Shown in pieces: positions 1 to 10,521 of a DNA stretch of 64,000 nt. The stretch's first letter is position 1; each line of letters starts with the position of its first letter. The translations under genes were made by a program, and so were the position numbers. The notes under the pieces were generated by a model. The model was not told the DNA's origin. It made no database searches and saw only the letters and a list, made by a program, of their open reading frames with translations. The stretch lies in NCBI RefSeq assembly GCF_003917135.1, contig NZ_RPDI01000006.1, positions 1 through 64,000 of the forward strand, read 5' to 3'. The DNA is from Leucobacter chromiireducens (lineage in GTDB: Bacteria; Actinomycetota; Actinomycetes; Actinomycetales; Microbacteriaceae).

Positions 1-1262
1 GCGAACCCGGTGCCGCGGCTCGCCCACGCCCCGCCGCGCGCACCGCCCCACGCCGCAGCAGCGGCGCCGGCGCGTCCGCCGAAGACGAGCCCCTCAAGGA
101 GCGAGTTCGACGCCAGCCGGTTCGCCCCGTGGACACCGGAGGAGGCCACCTCACCGGCAACGAACAGGCCGGGCACGCTGCTGCGCCCGTCGAGGTCGCT
201 CGCTACCCCGCCCATCGTGTAGTGCGCGGCCGGAGAGACCGGCACCGGCTCGCGTCGCCAGTCGATGCCGTGCGCGGCGAGCGTCGCGGAGATCCCGGGG
301 AAGCGACGCGACAGCGTGCCGGCTCCCCCTGAACGCTCGATCCCCGTCGCGTCGAGCCAGACCGTGCGCTCGCCCCGCTCACGCAGCACCCGGTGGATGG
401 TGCGCGACACCACGTCGCGCGGCGCGAGCTCAGCGAGCGGGTGCGCCTCGACCATGAACCGGCTCCCCGCGCCGTCGCGCAGCACCGCACCGGCGCCGCG
501 CACCGCCTCGGAGACGAGGTCCCCGCGCCCGGCCCCATCGCCGAGGTGCAGCACCGTGGGGTGGAACTGCACGAACTCGAGGTCGGCGACGAGCGCGCCG
601 ACCCCGGCTGCGAGCAGCACGCCGCTCCCCACCGCGCCTGCGTCGTTCGAGGTGCGCGGGAAGAGGCTCGCGTAGCCGCCGGTGGCGAGCACCACGGCGT
701 CCGCCGCGCACGCGCTCGACGCGCCGTCCGGCAGGGCGAGCTCGGCGCCCGTCACCACGCCGGCCGTGCGCCGCAGCCCGGTCACCCGAGTGTTCTCGCG
801 GAGCACCAGCCGCCCGCCGTCGACCGCGGCGCACACCCGCGCGCGCAGGAACGCGTGCAGCGCGGCGCCCGTGCGGTCGCCGCCGGCGTGCACCACGCGC
901 GGGGCGCCGTGCGCGGCCTCGCGCCCGAGCGCCGGACTGCCGTCGCCCCCGCGGTCGACCTGCCAGCCCGCCGCGATGAGTGCGCGCACGCGCGCCGCGC
1001 CGTCGGCGACGAGCACCGCAGCGGCCTCCGCGTCGACGAGCCCGGCGCCAGCGGCCACCGTGTCGGCAAGGTGATCGCGCACGGCGTCACCCGGCCCGAT
1101 CGCCGCGGCAACGCCGCCCTGCGCCAGCGCGGTGTTGCCGCCTGCGCCGCCGGTGAGCGGATCGAGTCGCCCAGGCAGCACCAGCTCAACGTCGGCGCCG
1201 GCGTCGAGCGCCGCAAGCGCCGCGGAGAGCCCGGCGACACCGGAACCGACGACGAGGATCAT
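1..1262 (-). CDS. nadB: L-aspartate oxidase NadB (3' end outside window)
   Basis: Flavoenzyme oxidising L-aspartate to iminoaspartate, the first step of de novo NAD synthesis; cytoplasmic, works with NadA. The protein begins MILVVGSGVAGLSAALAA, the FAD-binding GxGxxG fold, followed by a GGNTALAQGGVAAA stretch. Near the window edge it reads HYTMGGVASDLDGR, then VAGEVASSGVHGANRLASNS, the classic NadB active-site/FAD region, so about 420 of roughly 540 residues are visible and the C-terminus lies beyond base 1. The frame is open throughout. The ATG at 1262 overlaps the nadA stop codon in an ATGA junction, so translation is probably coupled. Third gene of the nrtR-nadA-nadB operon; nadC would be expected next. 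Confidence 0.96.
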   Translation of the reverse strand, partial: MILVVGSGVAGLSAALAALDAGADVELVLPGRLDPLTGGAGGNTALAQGGVAAAIGPGDAVRDHLADTVAAGAGLVDAEAAAVLVADGAARVRALIAAGWQVDRGGDGSPALGREAAHGAPRVVHAGGDRTGAALHAFLRARVCAAVDGGRLVLRENTRVTGLRRTAGVVTGAELALPDGASSACAADAVVLATGGYASLFPRTSNDAGAVGSGVLLAAGVGALVADLEFVQFHPTVLHLGDGAGRGDLVSEAVRGAGAVLRDGAGSRFMVEAHPLAELAPRDVVSRTIHRVLRERGERTVWLDATGIERSGGAGTLSRRFPGISATLAAHGIDWRREPVPVSPAAHYTMGGVASDLDGRSSVPGLFVAGEVASSGVHGANRLASNSLLEGLVFGGRAGAAAAAWGGARGGAWASRGTGF

Positions 1263-2596
1263 GGCCGGGCCGCGAGCATGCGCTCGAGCGCGACGCGCGA
1301 GTCGTCGGCCACCGCGTCGGACACGGTGATGCGGTTCGGCGTCTCGCCGGCGAGCAGCGATTCGAGCGTCCACGCGAGGTACGCGGGGTGGATGCGATAC
1401 ATCGTCGAGCAGGGGCACACCACCGGGTCGAGGCAGAAGATCGTGAGATCCGGCCGCTGCTCCTGGAGGCGGTTCACGAGGTTGATCTCGGTGCCCACCG
1501 CGATCACGCTGCCCGGCGCTGCCGCCTCGATCTCCTTGCGGATGTACTCGGTCGAACCGGCGCCGTCCGCCGCCTCGACGACCGCTGCCGGGCACTCGGG
1601 GTGCACGATGACGCGCACGCCGGGGAAGTCCGCGCGCGCCTGCTCGATCTGGGCGACGGTGAAGCGCTTGTGCACCGAGCAGAACCCGTTCCACAGGATC
1701 ACCTTCGCGTCGCGCAGCTGCTCCTCGGTGTTGCCGCCGAGCGCGAGGTGCGGCCGCCACAGCGGCATCTGGTCCTCGGTGATTCCCATCCCCTTCGCGG
1801 TGTTGCGGCCGAGGTGCTGGTCGGGGAAGAACACCACGCGCTGGCCGCGCGCGAACGCCCACTCGAGCACGGTGCGCGCGTTCGATGAGGTGCACACGAT
1901 GCCACCGTTTCGCCCGCAGAACGCTTTGATGGCCGCCGAGGAGTTCATGTAGGTCACGGGGATCACCGGCTGCAGTTCCCCGTCGGCCGCTGAGCCGAGC
2001 GCGGCGGTGAGCTCGCGCCAGCAATCCTCCACCTGCTCGATCGTCGCCATGTCGGCCATCGAGCAACCGGCGGCGAGGTTCGGCAGGATGACCGCCTGCT
2101 CGGGGCCGGAGAGGATGTCGGCGGTCTCCGCCATGAAGTGCACGCCGCAGAACACGAACGCCTCGGCCTCCGGGTGCTGCTTCGCCGCCTGCGCGAGCAT
2201 GAACGAGTCGCCGACGAAGTCGGCGTGCGCCACGATCTCGTCGCGCTGGTAGAAGTGGCCGAGGATCTGCACGCGCTGCCCCAGCTCGGCCTTCGCCGCG
2301 CGAATCCACTCGGTGAGCTGCTCGTCACTCGCGTTCGTGTAGCGGACGGGCAGCGGTCCCTGGCGGGGGGCCGCCCCCGGGATCTCGTCGTCGGCGGAGG
2401 CGCCGGGCCCGTAGCCCGGATCCTGATCGATCGCCCACGGGTCGCGCACGAGCCCCGTGTCGCAGCTGGAGACACCGGTGGCGCGCAGCGCGATCGGTCG
2501 CCGGTGCGGCGCAGCGCTCGGCCGGCCGGTGCCCTGCGGCGCGGTCGCCGCCTCGCGCGTTGCCGCGTCGCGGATGAGTTCGTGCACGCTCGTCAT
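1259..2596 (-). CDS. nadA: Quinolinate synthase NadA
   Basis: Condenses iminoaspartate with dihydroxyacetone phosphate to quinolinate using a [4Fe-4S] cluster; second step of NAD de novo synthesis. 445 residues. Visible family motifs: ILGHFYQRDEIVAHADFVGDS (about 111-131), NLAAGCSMAD with Cys178, ILWNGFCSVHKRF with Cys306, and DPVVCPCSTMYRIHP with Cys394/Cys396, giving the expected cluster ligands of the long NadA type. The first 85 or so residues form a Pro/Ala/Gly-rich extension beyond the catalytic core, longer than in many homologues. ATGA overlaps join it to the upstream NrtR-like gene and the downstream nadB. Confidence 0.97.
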   Translation of the reverse strand: MTSVHELIRDAATREAATAPQGTGRPSAAPHRRPIALRATGVSSCDTGLVRDPWAIDQDPGYGPGASADDEIPGAAPRQGPLPVRYTNASDEQLTEWIRAAKAELGQRVQILGHFYQRDEIVAHADFVGDSFMLAQAAKQHPEAEAFVFCGVHFMAETADILSGPEQAVILPNLAAGCSMADMATIEQVEDCWRELTAALGSAADGELQPVIPVTYMNSSAAIKAFCGRNGGIVCTSSNARTVLEWAFARGQRVVFFPDQHLGRNTAKGMGITEDQMPLWRPHLALGGNTEEQLRDAKVILWNGFCSVHKRFTVAQIEQARADFPGVRVIVHPECPAAVVEAADGAGSTEYIRKEIEAAAPGSVIAVGTEINLVNRLQEQRPDLTIFCLDPVVCPCSTMYRIHPAYLAWTLESLLAGETPNRITVSDAVADDSRVALERMLAARP

Positions 2597-3513
2597 GCTG
2601 AGCTCCTTGTGGGTGTGTGGGTGAAGAGTGGGGTGGTCTGTGGTGCGTCGTCGCCGTCGGCCTCGCCGAAGCGGTAGAGCCGCGCCGGTCGATGCGCGCC
2701 GCCCGAGGTGCGGCGCCCCGTGTCGCGCAGGCCGCCGCGCGCGAGCGCCTGCCGGCGGAAGTTCGCGGGATCGATGGGCTCGCCGAGCACCGCCTCGGTG
2801 ACCTCGCGGAGCTGACTGAGCGTGAACTCGGAGCCGAGGAAGCGGTACGCCACCGCCGCGTACTCGGTGCGTGCGCGGAGCCTGGCGAGCGCGTAGGCCA
2901 CGATCTCCGCGTGGTCGAAGGCGAGCTCGGGCAGGGCGTCCGCGGTGAACCAGCGCACGTTGCCGCTCGCCGCCGCGTCGTCGGCCGCGCGGCGCCCAGC
3001 TGACCTCGACGCTGGCGCCGGCGCGAGCGCTGGATCCGGTGCTGGATCGTCCCAGCGCCGCGGCGCGTGCGCGAGCGGGGACCGCTGCTCGGGATCGGGA
3101 TCCGCGGCGGCGGTCGACGCTGGCGCGGCGAGCTCGCGCTCACCGTAGAGCGCCCAGTACGCGATCGTGACGAGCCGCTGGGCGTCGGCCGAGCGCTCGA
3201 CCCCACCGAAGGAGTAGAGCTGTTCGAGCGAGCCAGGATCGCGCCGCACGGCGCCGCGCAGCGTGCGCTCGGCGGTGTCGGTGAGCGTCTCGTCCCACTC
3301 GGTCGGCCCGCCGGGGAGGGCCCACTGCCCGAGGAACGGCGCGCGGGTGCGGCGCACGAGTGGCAGCCAGATCGCTGGCGCGCGGCGCGCGGTGAGTGCG
3401 GCGTCGTCGCGCTCCGCATCACTCGGCGGCTGCAGGGCGAAGGCCACGACCGACACTGCAACCGCAGGGGGCAGCGTGCGCCGCTCGCTCACGCTCGTGG
3501 TGCCGTAGGGCAT
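2593..3513 (-). CDS. nrtR: NrtR-like Nudix-related transcriptional regulator of NAD synthesis
   Basis: 306 residues: an N-terminal Nudix-like domain (about 15-190) and a C-terminal winged-helix part (about 205-290, containing [28 protein letters not shown]), the NrtR architecture. In the Nudix box region ([20 protein letters not shown]) the RExxEE catalytic acids are not conserved, which fits a ligand sensor (ADP-ribose in studied NrtR proteins) rather than a hydrolase. A low-complexity Ala/Pro/Asp insertion of about 60 residues interrupts the Nudix fold around residues 125-185. It is first in the operon, joined to nadA by ATGA, with GGAG ahead of the ATG. A palindrome 44 bases upstream is the likely operator. 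Function inferred from architecture and position. Confidence 0.88.
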   Translation of the reverse strand: MPYGTTSVSERRTLPPAVAVSVVAFALQPPSDAERDDAALTARRAPAIWLPLVRRTRAPFLGQWALPGGPTEWDETLTDTAERTLRGAVRRDPGSLEQLYSFGGVERSADAQRLVTIAYWALYGERELAAPASTAAADPDPEQRSPLAHAPRRWDDPAPDPALAPAPASRSAGRRAADDAAASGNVRWFTADALPELAFDHAEIVAYALARLRARTEYAAVAYRFLGSEFTLSQLREVTEAVLGEPIDPANFRRQALARGGLRDTGRRTSGGAHRPARLYRFGEADGDDAPQTTPLFTHTPTRSSA

Positions 3514-3556
3514 CGCCGCTCCGTCCGTTCAGGAGGCCTCGCCACTCCCCGGGCGG

Positions 3557-3583
3557 GAGTTAAGGTCAAGATGACTATAACTC
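3557..3583. promoter_or_regulatory. 27-bp palindrome, candidate NrtR operator
   Basis: Outer arms GAGTTA (3557-3562) and TAACTC (3578-3583) and inner arms GTCA (3565-3568) and TGAC (3572-3575) are exactly complementary around a 3-base centre, with two mismatched pairs between the arm sets. It lies 44-70 bases upstream of the nrtR start and overlaps a possible minus-strand -10, where an autoregulating repressor of the nad operon would bind. The assignment to NrtR is inference. Confidence 0.6.
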
Positions 3584-3588
3584 AGCGT

Positions 3589-3618
3589 ACGCCACTTCTG
3601 CGCTCCGTCAAGTGGCGT
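3589..3618. repeat. Perfect 9-bp inverted repeat beside the nad operator
   Basis: ACGCCACTT (3589-3597) and AAGTGGCGT (3610-3618) are perfect complements with a 12-base loop. No T-run follows on either strand, so it does not look like an ordinary terminator. It could be a second operator or an RNA hairpin near the 5' end of the cspA or nad transcript. Confidence 0.5.
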
Positions 3619-3846
3619 GCGGGCACCCAGCGACCGCACCGCAAAGACACGAGATTGTCACGATTCCGCAACAGCGGGCTGCAGTGGGATATGCTCAGCC
3701 GCAAGACCAGTAATGCCGAACGTTGGGATTCACCAGCAAGTTTTGTCCGTCGCAAACATGCGGCACCGCTACCAGTCTCCACGTCGGCGCCGTCGCCGTG
3801 GCACCCCGGCCGCCTCTCGCGGCCAGCAACACAAAGGAAATACAGT

Positions 3847-4050
3847 ATGGCCACCGGCACCGTGAAATGGTTCAACTCCGAAAAGGGCTTCGGCTTCATC
3901 ACCCCCGACGATGGGGCATCCGACGTCTTCGCGCACTTCAGCGCGATCCAGGGCTCGGGCCGTCGCGACCTGTTCGAAGAGCAGCGCGTCGAGTTCGACA
4001 TCGAGCAGGGCCCCAAGGGCCTGCAGGCAAGCAACATCCGCGCGATCTAA
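3847..4050 (+). CDS. cspA: Cold-shock protein CspA family
   Basis: 67 residues, the usual length for this family, a single OB-fold RNA/DNA-binding domain that acts as an RNA chaperone. RNP1 (KGFGFIT, about 14-20) and RNP2 (VFAHFSAI, about 28-35) are both present, with the canonical start [10 protein letters not shown]. The preceding ORF region extends the frame upstream, but this ATG gives the exact family N-terminus. It has a long leader and its own strong terminator, so it is probably transcribed alone. Expression is likely controlled post-transcriptionally through the leader, as known for other csp genes; I cannot show that here. Confidence 0.97.
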   Translation: MATGTVKWFNSEKGFGFITPDDGASDVFAHFSAIQGSGRRDLFEEQRVEFDIEQGPKGLQASNIRAI

Positions 4051-4102
4051 GCAGCGGACGTTCGGCGGCGCGCACGCGTCGCACCCACTGCTTGAGCGGT
4101 GA

Positions 4103-6322
<2,220 letters not shown>

Positions 6323-6331
6323 CGGAAGGAG

Positions 6332-6895
6332 CTACTCGAGCACCTCGCCGGCGACGGCCAGCGCCTCGGCGAGCTGCGCGTCGAGCGGCGTCCGCCCGGC
6401 ACCGCGCTCGGCCCACCGCCACACCGCGCCGAACATCGCCGCGGCGTAGCCGGCGCCAGCCACCTCTGCGGCGAGCGCGCCGCTGCCGTCGCGCACGAGC
6501 CGCTCGGAGATCGCTGCGCCGAGCCGGAGCTGGCGCTCGGCGCGGCCGGCGGCGAGCTCGGCCTCAACCCCCATCGTGCGCGCGTCGACGATCGCGAGCG
6601 CGAGCGTGTCGGGGTGCGGCCCGTCGGCGAGCCGCGCGAGCGCTGCGGGCAACCGCACCGCTGGATCCGCCACCGCGTCGAGCACGGCGGCGATGCGCTG
6701 GTCGAGCACGAACCACAGGATGTCCGCCTTCCCGGCGAAGTAGTTGAAGAAGCTCGAGCGGCTCACGCCCGCGCGCCGCGTGATTTCGGTCACCGCTGTG
6801 GCCTCGTACCCCTGCTCGAGGAACAGCTCGGTCGCCGCGTCAGCGATCGTCTCGCGGGAGGAGGCGCGGGGGCGCCCGCGCGCTGCGGTGCTCAT
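6332..6895 (-). CDS. TetR/AcrR family transcriptional regulator
   Basis: 187 residues. The N-terminal helix-turn-helix is clear: TIADAATELFLEQGYEATAV, then EITRRAGVSRSSFFNYFAGK (about residues 16-60). The rest is an alpha-helical ligand/dimerisation domain with no recognisable ligand signature. The minus-strand start is preceded by TAGGCT exactly 6 bases upstream of the ATG and no Shine-Dalgarno, so the mRNA is probably leaderless. It diverges from the peptide ABC operon and converges on the FadH-like gene; an inverted repeat at 6975-6997 in the divergent region is a candidate operator, so the ABC importer may be its target. Confidence 0.92.
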   Translation of the reverse strand: MSTAARGRPRASSRETIADAATELFLEQGYEATAVTEITRRAGVSRSSFFNYFAGKADILWFVLDQRIAAVLDAVADPAVRLPAALARLADGPHPDTLALAIVDARTMGVEAELAAGRAERQLRLGAAISERLVRDGSGALAAEVAGAGYAAAMFGAVWRWAERGAGRTPLDAQLAEALAVAGEVLE

Positions 6896-6974
6896 GACCC
6901 CAGCCTATCGGGGCGCGGCCGGGCCGCCGCGGCACGCTGGCGCACCAGCGGTGCGTCCGTAGGCTAGACTGCTC

Positions 6975-6997
6975 GTTGTTGAACTCGATCTAACAAC
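6975..6997. promoter_or_regulatory. Inverted repeat upstream of the peptide ABC operon
   Basis: GTTGTT (6975-6980) and AACAAC (6992-6997) are exact complements separated by 11 bases, lying just downstream of a TAGGCT/TAGACT -10-like run (6960-6970) and 20 bases upstream of the ABC lipoprotein ATG. The place suits a repressor site, perhaps for the divergent TetR protein. Inference only. Confidence 0.4.
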
Positions 6998-7016
6998 CCA
7001 GTTGGGAGCCGCCACC

Positions 7017-8687
7017 ATGGCACTGCACACCCCGCGGGCACGCACCGCCCCGCGCGCACTCGGCCTCACCGGCCTCGCGATCCTCGCCACCGGCGCGGCC
7101 CTCGCGCTCAGCTCGTGCGCGAGCCCGGGCGGCGCGCAGCCCGACGCGGGGGCCGCGCGCGACGGCGGCACCCTGGTCTACGCCACCGGCGACGCCGAGC
7201 CCACCTGCCTCGACCCGCACGTCGGCGGCAACTACCCGCAGGCGCTCATCTCGACGCAGTACCTCGAACCGCTCGTCGGCCGCACCGCCGACGGCGAGAT
7301 CACCCCCTGGCTCGCCACCGAGTGGAGCACCAGCGAGGACGGACTCACCTGGGACTTCACGCTCCGCGATGGCGTGACGTTCACCGACGGCACGCCGCTC
7401 GACGCCGCGGCGGTGCAGGCGAACATCGAGCACCTGCAGGATCCGGACACCCAGTCCTCGACCGGCTACCTCGCCGTCGAGAAGGTCGAGCGCGTCGAGG
7501 CGGTGGACGCCACGCACGCGCGCTTCCACCTCTCGGCCCCGGACTCGGCGCTGCTCGAATCGCTCAGCCAGCAGTGGACGGCCATCCAGTCGCCCGCCGG
7601 CATCGCCCGCGGCATGGAGGAGAACTGCCAGTCCCCCGTCGGCACCGGCCCCTTCATCGTCCAGGGCTGGGCCCCGCAGCAGTCGGTCACGCTCGTGCGC
7701 AACGAGGATTACGCGACGCCGGGCCCCGAGGCCGACCACGAGGGTGCCGCACACCTCGACGGCATCGAGTGGCGATTCATCCCCGACGCCGCGACCCGCT
7801 ACGCCGCCCTCGCCTCCGGCGAGGTGCAGGTGATCGACAACCCGCTGCCCGGCGACATCGTCGCGGCGGAGGACGCCGGCATCGCACACATCAACGCGCC
7901 GCGGCCCGGCGCGTCAAACCGCATCGAGCTGAACTCGGCGCAGGCCCCGTTCGACGACATCCGTGTGCGCGAGGCGTTCATCCGCGCGGCTGACCCGAGC
8001 CCCGGGATCGAGTCGCTCACCCGCGGCACCGCTGAGCGCTCGACGTCAGCCCTCGCGAGTACGGAGCCCGCGGGCGTCAGCGATCCCGAGCGGTTCGTCA
8101 CCGACACGGCGCAGGCGGCGACGCTGCTCGACGAGGCCGGCTGGGTCGACACCGACGCCGACGGCGTGCGCGTGAAGGACGGGAAGCGGCTCACCGTGCG
8201 CTTCCCCGTGAGCACGAACCAGTCGACCGCGGCCGAGCAGTCGCTCTTCGAGCAGATCCAGGCGAACACCGCGGAGCTCGGCTTCGACGTGCAGCTCTCC
8301 CCCGTCGACCTCAGCACCTGGTACGGCGCGCTCGGCGCGAACGAGTACGAGGCCGTGAGCGCTCCGTACACGAAGGTGGGCCCCGACGTGCTGCGCATCC
8401 TCTTCCACTCGGACGGGATCGTGCCAGCACCGTCCGGCTACTTCGCGAACCACGCGCAGCTCGCGGATCCCAAGCTCGACGCGATCCTCGACGAGGCGTC
8501 TCGCACCCTCGACGCCGACGCCCGAACGAAGCTGTACGCCGACGCGCAGGAGCGCATCCTCGCGAGCTACACCGTCCTGCCGCTCTATGATCAGCAGAAC
8601 CACTTCCTCACGAAGGGGGTCACGGGCGTCGCGACGCTCGGCACCGTGGCCACACCGACCTTCGTGAACGCGCAGCTCACGGAGTAA
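7017..8687 (+). CDS. Peptide/nickel-type ABC transporter substrate-binding lipoprotein
   Basis: 556 residues, extracytoplasmic solute-binding protein family 5, which feeds small peptides or similar ligands to an ABC importer. It has a lipoprotein signal: basic N-terminus, hydrophobic stretch, then LSSC as lipobox with Cys35 or thereabouts. The mature part opens with GGTLVYATGDAEPTCLDPH and contains LRDGVTFTDGTPLDAAAVQ, the family signature. The start is the ATG at 7017, because GGGAG sits 8 bases upstream; a TTG further up has no ribosome site. First of four genes with 2-base gap or overlaps (SBP, two permeases, double ATPase). The ligand cannot be told from sequence. Confidence 0.93.
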   Translation: MALHTPRARTAPRALGLTGLAILATGAALALSSCASPGGAQPDAGAARDGGTLVYATGDAEPTCLDPHVGGNYPQALISTQYLEPLVGRTADGEITPWLATEWSTSEDGLTWDFTLRDGVTFTDGTPLDAAAVQANIEHLQDPDTQSSTGYLAVEKVERVEAVDATHARFHLSAPDSALLESLSQQWTAIQSPAGIARGMEENCQSPVGTGPFIVQGWAPQQSVTLVRNEDYATPGPEADHEGAAHLDGIEWRFIPDAATRYAALASGEVQVIDNPLPGDIVAAEDAGIAHINAPRPGASNRIELNSAQAPFDDIRVREAFIRAADPSPGIESLTRGTAERSTSALASTEPAGVSDPERFVTDTAQAATLLDEAGWVDTDADGVRVKDGKRLTVRFPVSTNQSTAAEQSLFEQIQANTAELGFDVQLSPVDLSTWYGALGANEYEAVSAPYTKVGPDVLRILFHSDGIVPAPSGYFANHAQLADPKLDAILDEASRTLDADARTKLYADAQERILASYTVLPLYDQQNHFLTKGVTGVATLGTVATPTFVNAQLTE

Positions 8688-8689
8688 GC

Positions 8690-9697
8690 ATGACCGCAGG
8701 GGGCACCGGCTCCACCGGCACCGCGCGGGCGGCACGAGTCGCCCGCGCGGTGCTGCGACGCGCGGGATCGGCGCTCCTCGTGGTGCTCGTCACCGCGACG
8801 CTCGTGTTCGTCGCCGTGCGCGCCACCGGGGATCCGCTCGAGGCGATCCTCGGCGGGCCGGGATCCCAAGCGAGCGCCGAGGCCGTCGCGCGCGCACGCG
8901 CCGACTACGGCCTCGACCAGCCGCTCATCGTGCAGTACCTGGCGCAGCTCTGGCGCACCGTCACGCTGCAGTTCGGCGACTCGTACGCGCGCAAGCAGCC
9001 CGTCGGCGAGCTGCTCGCCGCGAACGTGCCGCCCACTGTGCTGCTCGCCTCGCTCGCGCTCGTGCTGGCCTGGCTGCTCGCGCTCGGCGGCGCGCTGCTC
9101 GCCGCGACCCAGCGCGGGCGCATCGGCCGCGCCGTGCGCGGGGCCCTCGCGGGCATCGAGACGATCGTGTCGGTGACCCCGCACTTCTTCCTCGGCGCGG
9201 TGCTGATCCTCGTCTTCGCCAGCGGGCTCGGGATCTTCCCCGCGACGAGCAGCGGCGCGTCCCCGGCCGGCCTCGTGCTGCCCGTCGTCACGCTCGCCGT
9301 GCCGATCGCCGGCTACCTCGCGCACGTGATGCACGGCTCACTCGAGGAGGCCGACGCCGCACCGTTCGCCACGACGGCACGCGCACGCGGCGCCGCGGAG
9401 ACCCGCGTGCTGCTCACGCACACGCTGCGCCACGCCGCGCTCCCCGCGCTCGCGCTGTCGGGCTGGGCGTACGGCTCGCTCCTCAGCGGCGCGGTGGTGG
9501 TCGAGGCGCTCTTCGCCCGGCCGGGGCTCGGGCGCATGCTGCTCGAGGCCACCATGGTGCGCGACGTGCCCGTGGTGATCGGCGGCGTCACCGTGATCGC
9601 GCTCCTCTACGTCGCCGTGTTGCTCGCCACCGAGCTCGCCGAGCCGCTCGTCGACCCGCGCCTGCGCGCCGCCGTGCGGGCCGAGGCTCCCGCGTGA
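8690..9697 (+). CDS. ABC transporter permease, DppB type
   Basis: 335 residues, an inner-membrane permease with about six transmembrane helices. The N-terminal part reads VLVTATLVFVAVRATGDPLEAILGG, then the DYGLDQPLIVQYLAQLWR segment typical of DppB/OppB proteins. The EAA loop is visible as ARARGAAETRVLLTHTLRHA, which contacts the ATPase. Starts 2 bases after the lipoprotein stop and overlaps the next permease in a GTGA junction, so all are translated from one mRNA. Confidence 0.93.
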   Translation: MTAGGTGSTGTARAARVARAVLRRAGSALLVVLVTATLVFVAVRATGDPLEAILGGPGSQASAEAVARARADYGLDQPLIVQYLAQLWRTVTLQFGDSYARKQPVGELLAANVPPTVLLASLALVLAWLLALGGALLAATQRGRIGRAVRGALAGIETIVSVTPHFFLGAVLILVFASGLGIFPATSSGASPAGLVLPVVTLAVPIAGYLAHVMHGSLEEADAAPFATTARARGAAETRVLLTHTLRHAALPALALSGWAYGSLLSGAVVVEALFARPGLGRMLLEATMVRDVPVVIGGVTVIALLYVAVLLATELAEPLVDPRLRAAVRAEAPA

Positions 9698-10521
9698 GCC
9701 GGGACCCTGGCGTGAGCGCGCCCCGCCTCCGCGTCCCCGAGCTCGCGAGCCTCGCCGTGCTCGCGCTCGCCCTCCTCGCCGTGTGCGCCCCCTGGCTCCT
9801 CGCGCCGGGCGATCCGCTCGCCATCCAGCCGGCCGACGCGTTCCTGCCGCCATCGCTCGCGCACCCGCTCGGCACCGACGAGTCGGGCCGTGACGTGGCC
9901 ACCCGGGTGGTGCACGGCGCCCGCGCGTCCGTCGGCATCGGGCTCGCTGCAACGGGGATCGGGATCGGGGCCGGCGCGCTGCTCGGCTTCGTCGCCGGGC
10001 TCGGCCCGCGCCCCGTCGACGCCGCGCTCGGCCGCCTCTTCGAGGTGCTGTTCGCGCTCCCCACCCTCGTCATGGCGCTGCTCTTCATCGCGGTGCTGGG
10101 CAGCGGCCCCACCGCAGCGATCCTCGCGATCGGGATCGCCACCGTACCCGGATACGCGCGCATGCTCCGTGCGCGCGTGCGCGGGGTGGCGCGGAGCGGC
10201 TACGTGGAGTGGGCCCGCCTCGACGGGGTGTCCCCCGCGCGCGTGCTGGTGCGGCACGTCGCCCCGAACACGCTGTGGCCGCTCGTGTCGGCCGCGACGC
10301 TCGGCGTTGGGCAGGCGATCGTGTGGGTATCCGCGCTCGGCTTCCTCGGGCTCGGCGCCGAGCCGCCAGCCCCCGAGTGGGGCGCGATGCTCAACGCCGG
10401 GCGCGTCTACCTCACCTCCGCCTGGTGGATGACCGTCGGGCCAGGCCTCGCGATCGTCGTCACGGCCGCAGCACTCACCGTGCTGGGCCGCCGACTCGCA
10501 CGCGGAACGGAGCTCGCATGA
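9694..10521 (+). CDS. ABC transporter permease, DppC type
   Basis: 275 residues with about six transmembrane helices. The DppC signature is present near the N-terminus (LAHPLGTDESGRDVATRVVHG), and the EAA loop (RLDGVSPARVLVRHVAPN) sits at about 170-187. A GTG start overlapping the previous stop (GTGA) is chosen because it keeps the operon coupling and gives the normal N-terminus; the next gene overlaps its stop by ATGA. Pairs with the DppB-type subunit as a heterodimeric channel. Confidence 0.93.
   Translation: MSRDPGVSAPRLRVPELASLAVLALALLAVCAPWLLAPGDPLAIQPADAFLPPSLAHPLGTDESGRDVATRVVHGARASVGIGLAATGIGIGAGALLGFVAGLGPRPVDAALGRLFEVLFALPTLVMALLFIAVLGSGPTAAILAIGIATVPGYARMLRARVRGVARSGYVEWARLDGVSPARVLVRHVAPNTLWPLVSAATLGVGQAIVWVSALGFLGLGAEPPAPEWGAMLNAGRVYLTSAWWMTVGPGLAIVVTAAALTVLGRRLARGTELA

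Larger units (their letters stand above)
3514..3846. promoter_or_regulatory. Divergent regulatory region between nrtR-nadAB and cspA
   Basis: 333 bases without a gene. The half near nrtR carries two inverted repeats listed separately. The half near cspA is a long 5' untranslated stretch of about 200 bases, as is usual for cold-shock mRNAs; it contains alternating short AT-rich and GC-rich pieces, but I could not assign a confident -35/-10 pair for cspA. On the minus strand TATAGT (3579-3574) inside the palindrome is a possible -10 for the nad operon. Confidence 0.6.

Noticed and set aside
10209-10517. Upstream extension of the first fused ATPase
   Set aside because: Would overlap the permease gene by 300 bases; the ATG at 10518 has operon-type overlap and gives the normal N-terminus.
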